From the NCBI GenBank assembly GCA_014729705.1, contig WJJK01000094.1, positions 1 to 10,014 on the forward strand: DNA of 10,014 bases, written 5' to 3'. Positions 5,794 to 10,014 of the stretch are shown one piece after another. Made by a program: the position numbers and the translations under genes. Below the pieces are notes generated by a model. The model saw only the letters and a list, made by a program, of their open reading frames with translations. It made no database searches and was not told where the DNA came from. Every line of letters begins with the position of its first letter. Positions within the stretch are counted from its first letter, which is position 1. This DNA is from Candidatus Altarchaeales archaeon (lineage in GTDB: Archaea; Altiarchaeota; Altiarchaeia; IMC4; SCGC-AAA252-I15).

Positions 5794-6846
5794 ATGAATT
5801 CTGTTTACACTGGTTGCTGGAGTGCTCTTGTAACCACTTTCAAGGAGGACTACACCATAGACTGGGATGAGTTCCAACGACTCATAGAGTTTCAGGTGGA
5901 AGAAGGCATCACCGGGGTTCTTCCAATGGGAACCACCGGTGAATCCGCTACCGTAACACATGATGAGCATTCCCAGGTAATCGAGAAAACAGTTGAATAC
6001 GCCGAAGGAGACTGCATGGTTTTAGCTGGAACCGGATCCAACAGCACTGAGGAAGCGCTTCATGAGACACAGCTCGCCCAGGATGTGGAAGTAGACGCCT
6101 GCCTCTTAGTCGACTGCTACTACAATAAACCCTCAAGCATAATGCTTAAGGAGGAATACTATACGCCAATACTCGCAAAATACTCTGACATGGATTTCAT
6201 CGCATACGCTATTCCAGGCAGAAGCGTGACCGTCCTGGCTCCGGAGGATCTTGCCCTTCTACGACACAGCTTCCAAAACCTGGTTGCAGTCAAAGAGGCG
6301 ACGGGAGACTTTGACCGGATGCGTTTGACTCGAAGCCTTGTGGACGATGACTTCAACATAATATCCGGGGACGACCCCAACACCTACACCATGATGAGTG
6401 AAACACTCATCTGCTCCTCAGGAGTTATCTCCGTGATCTCAAACATATGCCCCCAAGCAATCGAGGATATGACGAGGCTTCTTCTGGCAGGGGAAAAAGA
6501 GAAGGCAAAGGAGATTGACGATGCGCTATCGCCTTTATTCGAGGTCGTGGGCGTTAAGACTGTGGAGGATGTGACGCTTCCAACAGGCGACATAGCCCGT
6601 GTGAAATACAGCCACCCGAACCCTGTCCCAATAAAAACCATGATGAGGGGTCTTGGAATGATAAGTCAAGGCTGCAAAAGACCTCTTGGATTACTCCCTG
6701 ACTCCGGAGTCAACAAGGTGAGGAAGGCTCTACGGGAGGTATGGGATACAGACCAAAAATACCTTCAACCCATAGAAGGATTCTTTGACGTGGATTTAGA
6801 GGATCGATTAACACAAGACAAGTATTGGAGTGGATTAAGTTATTGA
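5794..6846 (+). CDS. dapA: Dihydrodipicolinate synthase (DHDPS)/NAL-family aldolase, long variant
   Basis: DHDPS condenses pyruvate with aspartate semialdehyde toward lysine and diaminopimelate; relatives in the same TIM-barrel family act on other keto acids. This 350-aa protein has GTTGES (46-51, pyruvate-carboxylate loop), the Schiff-base Lys167 in VAVKEATGD, Tyr138 and Arg143 in AYAIPGRS (equivalent to the catalytic Tyr133 and substrate-binding Arg138 of the E. coli enzyme), YYNKPSS (109-115) and SGDD (191-194). The conserved Arg favours true DHDPS over other subfamilies. It is about 50 residues longer than usual: an extra segment around 253-273 (EVVGVKTVEDVTLPTGDIAR) precedes HPNPVPIK, and a ~30-residue acidic/aromatic tail ends the protein. 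ATG 5794 fits the family start; GTG 5770 is in frame but its AAGGAG is only 3 nt away. First gene of a three-gene operon. Confidence 0.85.
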   Translation: MNSVYTGCWSALVTTFKEDYTIDWDEFQRLIEFQVEEGITGVLPMGTTGESATVTHDEHSQVIEKTVEYAEGDCMVLAGTGSNSTEEALHETQLAQDVEVDACLLVDCYYNKPSSIMLKEEYYTPILAKYSDMDFIAYAIPGRSVTVLAPEDLALLRHSFQNLVAVKEATGDFDRMRLTRSLVDDDFNIISGDDPNTYTMMSETLICSSGVISVISNICPQAIEDMTRLLLAGEKEKAKEIDDALSPLFEVVGVKTVEDVTLPTGDIARVKYSHPNPVPIKTMMRGLGMISQGCKRPLGLLPDSGVNKVRKALREVWDTDQKYLQPIEGFFDVDLEDRLTQDKYWSGLSY

Positions 6847-7425
6847 ATGGATTACGTGTTTTTTTCTGTGGGAAGCTTCGAACAACACGGACCCCACCTG
6901 CCTTATGAAACAGATTCCTTGATTGCTGATGCGGTAGCCAAAAAAGTCGCTAAGAAGATAAAGGCGAAGGTTGGGGGTTCAATTGATGTGGGGGTATCCA
7001 CTGAACACATGGATTTCCCGGGAACTAAAACCCTCTCTGTGGGGGAATTCAAAAAAAAGATCACAAAAACCCTTGATGAAACGCCGTCTGCTTTTTTCGT
7101 TAACGCCCATGGCGGCAACAACCGGGTTTTAGATGAACTACGCGTCCCTCATGTTAATTTAACGCGTTTTTTCAAACCATATGACCACGCAGGAGAGATT
7201 GAGACCAGCATCATGCTATACATTAACCCAAGGCTTGTGAAAAAAGAGGGTATTAGAAAACATAAATTCAGTTGGCCCGATAAACCCGGTTGGCGTATGA
7301 AGGATTACTCGGAAAGCGGGGTCCTGGGAGACCCTACAAAAGCAGATGAGAAAAAAGGCAGGGAATACCTCCAAATATTAGTGGATAAAACCATTGATAC
7401 GATAAGAGATGGCTCAATACTTTGA
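6847..7425 (+). CDS. Creatininase-family metallohydrolase (possibly ArfB-like), short form
   Basis: This 192-aa protein has the family motifs in order: GSFEQHGPHLPYETD (Glu12, His14, Asp23), HMDFPGT (54-60), VNAHGGN (85-91, His88) and HAGEIETS (114-121, Glu117). These supply the metal site, so it should be an active amidohydrolase. Known members include creatininase, the mycofactocin peptidase MftE and archaeal ArfB, a formylamide hydrolase in riboflavin and F420 synthesis; ArfB is the archaeal relative I would test first. It is shorter than the usual 230-260 residues: the N-terminal strand begins almost at the EQHG motif and the region between HMDFPGT and NAHGGN is compact. ATG directly follows the dapA stop, with GGAGTGG at 6827-6833 as a ribosome binding site, so the two are translated together. 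The substrate cannot be read from the sequence. Confidence 0.85.
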   Translation: MDYVFFSVGSFEQHGPHLPYETDSLIADAVAKKVAKKIKAKVGGSIDVGVSTEHMDFPGTKTLSVGEFKKKITKTLDETPSAFFVNAHGGNNRVLDELRVPHVNLTRFFKPYDHAGEIETSIMLYINPRLVKKEGIRKHKFSWPDKPGWRMKDYSESGVLGDPTKADEKKGREYLQILVDKTIDTIRDGSIL

Positions 7426-8404
7426 GGGTGGCAGCCGCAAAAGAGGGGAATTACCTAAACCCTTGGAGAGGGGGGCTGCGGCGATAAGAAAGCCTTTAGA
7501 ATCTGGGAAACCCCATGCCTTGTTTGCAGCGGAACACCCCGATAAAACCATATCCGGGTTATACAAAAAAATCGCGGGAAATAAGTTGACAGTTGATCAG
7601 GCGGCAGAGGCCGTCTTGGATGAAGTATTACCGCAGACTGCGGTATGTCCTACGCCGGTTAGAAACATCCAAACAGCATCCGACATCCTGAAATATGCAA
7701 GCCAAGATGAATTCACCAAAGAGGCTTTGAGTGTTCTTGAAGGAGGGGATGCAAAGAATCAGCAGGAATTTAAAGCTGAACTCAAACCCTTCGCATTGAA
7801 AAGATGCGTCTTCAACCTCTTCTGTTCGACATCAACCAAATACCAACAGATTAATGGGAATTATCTGACCTTCAAAGACGAGTTAAACCATGGAGGTGAA
7901 CTCCGAAACCACCCCCTACTCTCATGCTGGCAGAGCACAGATCCCCTTCGTGAGAGGATTGAACGGCAAAGACGCACCCTAAACACCCTCTCAGTCCAAT
8001 GGGGCCCTGGGTCTGAGGAATCCCGAATACAGACACACCGCCTTTCAACCGAAAACCCCGCCTTCTCCTGGCATGAGCTTTTCGTAGACGATACCCTGGA
8101 TGTGGGATTGACTATGCACATCGAAGGCCTTCAACATAAAATGAGGGGAGGGGGGCCAGTAACTGAAGAGGATCTGGCTATCATGGGAAACAGGTTGGAA
8201 AAAACCAGGAAGGAATTGACCGCAGCCGGATTAATACTTGCAAGAGACGATGTAACCCGGAAATGGAGCTACTTCGACCACGTAACCGATTCAAATTACT
8301 TAGATGCCATAAACCGTTTAAACAACGGCGAGGATGCAAACCTGGTAGACGCTGTTGATGCGGTTAAAAAAAGATTCCCTAAGGCAATGCAGAAAAAAGA
8401 TTAA
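7409..8404 (+). CDS. Hypothetical protein, 331 aa
   Basis: I do not recognise this protein. The frame is open for 331 codons and starts inside the creatininase-family gene (17-bp overlap), which argues for co-transcription and coupled translation. The first ~35 residues are basic and rich in Gly/Pro/Arg. Residues ~50-75 look helical. The middle contains scattered Cys (FALKRCVFNLFC, LLSCWQST) without a clear zinc-knuckle spacing. Residues ~185-215 are charged (ERIERQRRTL). The C-terminal third has helix-turn-helix-like spacing (ITEEDLAI-type segment, TRKELTAAGLILARDD, then KWSYFDH), which could be a winged-helix fold, but that is weak. No signal peptide or membrane segment is visible. The overlapping ATG has only a poor ribosome binding site, so a TTG start about 19 codons in is an alternative. 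Confidence 0.7.
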   Translation: MAQYFEGGSRKRGELPKPLERGAAAIRKPLESGKPHALFAAEHPDKTISGLYKKIAGNKLTVDQAAEAVLDEVLPQTAVCPTPVRNIQTASDILKYASQDEFTKEALSVLEGGDAKNQQEFKAELKPFALKRCVFNLFCSTSTKYQQINGNYLTFKDELNHGGELRNHPLLSCWQSTDPLRERIERQRRTLNTLSVQWGPGSEESRIQTHRLSTENPAFSWHELFVDDTLDVGLTMHIEGLQHKMRGGGPVTEEDLAIMGNRLEKTRKELTAAGLILARDDVTRKWSYFDHVTDSNYLDAINRLNNGEDANLVDAVDAVKKRFPKAMQKKD

Positions 8405-8405
8405 A

Positions 8406-8996
8406 TCAATCAGGCAAAGGCGCAATAGCCTTCTTCAGGCGATTGTATTTCAGCTTCGGCACAGGCATAACCAGGCTGTAGTCAAAGGAGGGGTCGGCGA
8501 GCATGCACGACAGCATCCAACCCATCTTCTCCGATTGGTGGGGGGATACGTCGCCGCCTGCGAAAAGTTTCATTTGACTGTTTTTGGGAAGAGATAGTTT
8601 ATAGGATAAAGCAAGGAAACCTTGGGGAGGCACTAATCTAATTACTTCGTCTTCAGCTGCGTGGGGCTCGCCGAAATTAAATGTAAGGGACTTCTCACGT
8701 GGAATCATGATCCTGAAGTGACCCATGGCAGCCGACAGGTTTTCTGCAGAGCGAAAATGCATGTCGTAACCCATCCTAACCAGGAAAACATCTCTACCAA
8801 GAAGCGGGTCATTAATATGCGCTAAATTTCGGGGCGAGGTATTGGTTTCACTACCACACCAGTCGAGGTAGTCTATCATATATTTTTTAGGCGGGATTTC
8901 CCGGGGAAACCCTTTCAGGTTCTGGGGGTCTGTGTTCTCGGCAAGGGATTTCAGGATCTCCTCGAAGCCGCCTTCCCTGTCACCACCCCTTTGCAT
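8406..8996 (-). CDS. Hypothetical protein, 196 aa
   Basis: I do not recognise this protein. Its TGA (8406-8408) is one base from the TAA of the convergent 331-aa gene. The first ~40 residues are charged (MQRGGDREGGFEE, then PPKKYMIDYLDW). From residue ~65 a series of alternating hydrophobic segments (DVFLVRMGYDMHF, HFRIMIP, SLTFNFGEPH, GFLALSYKLSL, YSLVMPVPKL) suggests a beta-rich globular fold with a short basic C-terminal helix (KYNRLKKA). Two cysteines (WCGS, LSCML) do not form a recognisable metal site. There is no membrane segment or signal peptide, so it is probably cytoplasmic. The ATG has no Shine-Dalgarno upstream; an A/T box about 32 nt before it points to near-leaderless transcription. 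Confidence 0.7.
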   Translation of the reverse strand: MQRGGDREGGFEEILKSLAENTDPQNLKGFPREIPPKKYMIDYLDWCGSETNTSPRNLAHINDPLLGRDVFLVRMGYDMHFRSAENLSAAMGHFRIMIPREKSLTFNFGEPHAAEDEVIRLVPPQGFLALSYKLSLPKNSQMKLFAGGDVSPHQSEKMGWMLSCMLADPSFDYSLVMPVPKLKYNRLKKAIAPLPD

Positions 8997-9020
8997 AAGT
9001 AACTTATGGTAATTGAAAAG

Positions 9021-9032
9021 TAATAATATTTA
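9021..9032 (-). promoter_or_regulatory. TATA-like box for the 196-aa gene
   Basis: The minus strand reads TAAATATTATTA, centred about 31 nt before ATG 8996, giving a predicted leader of only a few bases. The 41-bp gap to the divergent gene at 9038 contains no equally good box for the plus strand. Confidence 0.45.
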
Positions 9033-9037
9033 CGCCT

Positions 9038-9430
9038 ATGCTTGAGGAGAAACATCACCCAATAACCCGTCGGATGCTGGTTTGGGATGTGATTGTTTTC
9101 ACGGCAGTTATTGTAAGCATCATATCGGTGTCGCTTGAGTTTCTACTCCGACTAGAGGAAAGCCAGCTATACCTTCTACTTCTAATCGACGTCGCCGCAG
9201 TAATAATCTTTGCAATTGATTTAATGGTTTTATGGAAGCATTCAAGCGGGGGTTTAAAGGAATTCATGTACCGCAACTGGTTGGATGTGTTGGCTGCGAT
9301 ACCTTTATTCAGGATTATCCGTATCGCCCGTTTCGCAAGACTGCTTAAATTAGCGCGTCTGCGGCGAGTCGCGAAACTTCGGAGGGTTGCGGAGGTGGAA
9401 GAAAAAATAAGGAAAGAAAAAGTGGTTTAA
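9038..9430 (+). CDS. Voltage-sensor-like membrane protein without a pore domain
   Basis: This 130-aa protein resembles the S1-S4 half of a voltage-gated cation channel. S1 is about residues 15-38 and S2 about 43-66, with Phe58-x-x-Asp61 as the charge-transfer-centre pattern. S3 (80-91, RNWLDVLAAIPLF) matches the Kv-type N-x-x-D-x-x-A-x-x-P signature with Asp83. S4 follows almost without a loop and carries a basic residue at every third position from Arg92 to Arg116 (92, 95, 98, 101, 104, 107, 110, 113, 116). The chain then ends in a charged helix (VAEVEEKIRKEK) with no S5, pore loop or S6, and no pore gene follows on this strand. It could be a proton channel (Hv-like), a regulatory voltage sensor, a subunit of a channel encoded elsewhere, or a channel remnant. 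ATG 9038 has no ribosome binding site. Fold call is moderately firm; activity is unknown. Confidence 0.78.
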   Translation: MLEEKHHPITRRMLVWDVIVFTAVIVSIISVSLEFLLRLEESQLYLLLLIDVAAVIIFAIDLMVLWKHSSGGLKEFMYRNWLDVLAAIPLFRIIRIARFARLLKLARLRRVAKLRRVAEVEEKIRKEKVV

Positions 9431-9672
9431 TCCTTGTTTAAGACGCCGAGGATTATGAATAAGGCGGCTACGACCATGAAAATAACTGTCGCAAAACTCA
9501 ACCCAAACACAAGACTCGGAGTTAAAAGCTCAAAAGGCGATTCACCGGAGACGTAGGAGGAGTTATTCACTGCATGGTAGGCCGACAAAATCAAAAACAA
9601 AAGCGACCACATCAAAATAGCAGACCCTAAGTTTCTAATACCGCTTTTCTCATCAGTTTCGAAGATAAACAT
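9427..9672 (-). CDS. Small two-helix membrane protein, 81 aa
   Basis: I do not recognise a family. It has a charged N terminus (FETDEKSGIRN), a first hydrophobic helix at about residues 15-33 (GSAILMWSLLFLILSAY), a polar loop 34-52 with two overlapping N-x-S sequons (NNSS), and a second helix at about 53-77 ending NKD. The glycosylation-type loop suggests a hairpin with both ends in the cytoplasm. Its TAA overlaps the stop of the convergent voltage-sensor gene: both stops share the TTAA at 9427-9430. There is no Shine-Dalgarno; a T/A-rich box near 9701-9710 lies about 33 nt upstream. Sharing a locus with the voltage sensor might be chance. Confidence 0.68.
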   Translation of the reverse strand: MFIFETDEKSGIRNLGSAILMWSLLFLILSAYHAVNNSSYVSGESPFELLTPSLVFGLSFATVIFMVVAALFIILGVLNKD

Positions 9673-9700
9673 TTTCAGTCAAAAAAAAATTAGTTTGAAA

Positions 9701-9720
9701 CAAATAAAAATGAAATAATA
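9701..9720 (-). terminator. T-rich end of tRNA transcript, possibly doubling as a promoter
   Basis: Downstream of tRNA-Asn the minus strand is a T-rich run (TATTATTTCATTTTTATTTG), suited to U-tract termination. The part TTTTTATTTG (9701-9710) is also placed to act as the TATA box of the 81-aa membrane gene. A further T9 tract lies at 9681-9689 on the same strand. Confidence 0.4.
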
Positions 9721-9730
9721 AGGGGAGATG

Positions 9731-9823
9731 CGCCTCCGGCAGGACTCGAACCTGCGACCGCGTGGTAGCTGCGCCATATAAAGGCGTAACAGCCACGCGC
9801 TCTACCAACTGAGCTACAGAGGC
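9731..9823 (-). tRNA. tRNA-Asn(GUU) with a 20-nt intron
   Basis: The minus strand folds as a full tRNA: acceptor GCCTCTG pairs with CGGAGGC (one G-U), the D arm is GCTC/GAGC with loop AGTTGGTA, the anticodon stem is CGTGG/CCACG, the T arm is GCAGG-TTCGAGT-CCTGC, and the discriminator is G73, as expected for Asn. With the intron removed the anticodon loop is CTGTTAA, anticodon GTT (9788-9790 on the + strand), and the mature RNA is 73 nt. No CCA is encoded, so the tail is added afterwards. The gene is reported from 5' end 9823 to base 73 at 9731. Confidence 0.97.
9767..9786 (-). other. tRNA-Asn intron (position 37/38) with bulge-helix-bulge
   Basis: The intron reads CGCCTTTATATGGCGCAGCT. The splice-site fold is canonical: exon CTGT (32-35) pairs with intron GCAG as the 4-bp central helix. 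Bulges TA^C and CT^A are cut after their second base, and GCC/GGC closes the intron hairpin over an A/T-rich loop. This is the substrate shape of the archaeal tRNA splicing endonuclease. Confidence 0.92.
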
Positions 9824-9835
9824 TCATGCCAATTT

Positions 9836-9848
9836 TATTTATTTCCCG
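9836..9848 (-). promoter_or_regulatory. A/T-rich promoter-like stretch before tRNA-Asn
   Basis: The minus strand reads GAAATAAATAAAA, ending about 12 nt before the tRNA 5' end. It is TATA-like but slightly closer than the usual spacing, so the tRNA may instead be transcribed from further upstream together with the GC-rich island. Confidence 0.3.
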
Positions 9849-9949
9849 GTGTGTCACCCAAACGCAATCCAAGAGGGTGCTTGCGTGCGCACGGAGCGAG
9901 CCATGCCAATCTCGCGCTCTACCAAGTGAGCGTTCAGAGTCGGGTTGGT
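9844..9949 (-). ncRNA. Possible structured RNA in a GC-rich island
   Basis: Between two A/T-rich stretches lies ~105 bp of GC-rich, non-coding sequence. On the minus strand it begins CCCG and ends CGGG, and contains the tRNA-like arms plus self-complementary parts (GTGCGCAC; ACGCAA with TTGCGT; CACCC with GGGTG, the last two competing). A TATA-like CATTTATTTTTT (9969-9980) is about 26 nt before the island's start. No C/D box pair is visible. A transcribed RNA is an inference from composition and promoter spacing only. Confidence 0.3.
9897..9945 (-). pseudogene. Degraded tRNA-like fragment (D arm and GGC-type anticodon arm)
   Basis: On the minus strand GCTC-ACTTGGTA-GAGC (9931-9916) is a D arm, followed by CGAG (9914-9911), an Ala-like anticodon loop TTGGCAT (9909-9903, anticodon GGC) and CTCG (9900-9897). 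A mismatch and one extra G interrupt the anticodon stem. Thirteen bases (9913-9925) are identical to the tRNA-Asn gene (9796-9808). U8 is missing, G15 is changed, the upstream bases do not suit a tRNA-Ala acceptor, and no T arm or 3' acceptor strand follows. I read it as a tRNA remnant or tRNA-derived RNA, not a working tRNA. Confidence 0.4.
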
Positions 9950-9986
9950 TTTAGATTATGTGTGAGGGGAAAAAATAAATGTGGGG

Positions 9987-10010
9987 TTTTTGTTTTTTTT
10001 TATTTATTTG
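9987..10010. other. A/T tract at the right edge
   Basis: T5-G-T9 followed by ATTTATTT on the + strand. It could terminate a plus-strand transcript or, on the minus strand (AAATAAATAAAA), provide a TATA box. No gene is visible from here to the window end. Confidence 0.3.
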
Positions 10011-10014
10011 GCCT

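Noticed and set aside
5746..5970. In-frame N-terminal extension of glmS by 75 residues
   Set aside because: GlmS needs Cys directly after the initiator Met, which ATG 5743-5745 provides. The extension has no family similarity and would overlap the divergent aldolase gene.
7409..8404. Zinc finger in the 331-aa protein
   Set aside because: Its cysteines (CVFNLFC and a lone later Cys) lack paired Cys/His ligands at usual spacing.
9690..9872. 60-codon minus-strand frame across the tRNA
   Set aside because: It runs straight through tRNA-Asn and its intron and is an accident of the tRNA sequence.
9897..9945. Working split tRNA-Ala 5' half
   Set aside because: Position 8 is not U, G15 is changed, the bases before the D arm do not give a tRNA-Ala acceptor strand, and no 3' half is in the window. 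Kept only as a remnant with a test proposed.

Overview
The window is a compact piece of an archaeal genome, most likely an uncultured lineage; I cannot name the phylum. The archaeal reading rests on four things. The tRNA-Asn gene has a 20-nt intron at position 37/38 that folds into a bulge-helix-bulge, and it encodes no CCA end. Several genes have TATA-like A/T boxes 30-35 nt before the start codon and little or no leader. Shine-Dalgarno sites appear mainly at internal operon genes. Gene ends carry oligo-T tracts rather than hairpin terminators.

Layout. (1) 1-1444, + strand: the 3' end of one stomatin-like (SPFH/band 7) gene, a complete second SPFH paralogue starting on the next base, and a small unknown gene overlapping it by 4 bp. 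The two SPFH genes share a perfectly identical 130-bp block. (2) 1445-1638: a gap with a TATA-like box and a possible 28-39 aa one-helix membrane microprotein. (3) 1639-2331, +: a membrane-anchored extracellular protein with three 24-residue Cys-rich repeats, ending tail-to-tail against pyrG over a two-sided A/T terminator. (4) 2346-5745, - strand: glmS then pyrG, two glutamine-dependent amidotransferases supplying glucosamine-6-phosphate and CTP. (5) 5794-8404, +: a tight operon of a DHDPS-family aldolase, a short creatininase-family hydrolase and an unknown 331-aa protein. (6) 8406-8996, -: an unknown 196-aa protein whose stop lies one base from the preceding gene's stop. (7) 9038-9430, +: a pore-less voltage-sensor-like membrane protein, convergent with a small two-helix membrane protein (9427-9672, -). 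(8) 9731-9823, -: intron-containing tRNA-Asn(GUU), followed leftward by T-rich DNA. About 75 bp upstream of it lies a GC-rich island containing a degraded tRNA-like D arm and a GGC-type anticodon arm.

Most of the window is housekeeping metabolism packed between small membrane and orphan genes. I see no transposase, CRISPR array, toxin-antitoxin pair or defence island. The observations most worth a second look are the stand-alone voltage sensor, the apparent gene conversion between the SPFH paralogues, the Cys-repeat surface protein, the tRNA-like element at the right end and the two back-to-back orphan genes.
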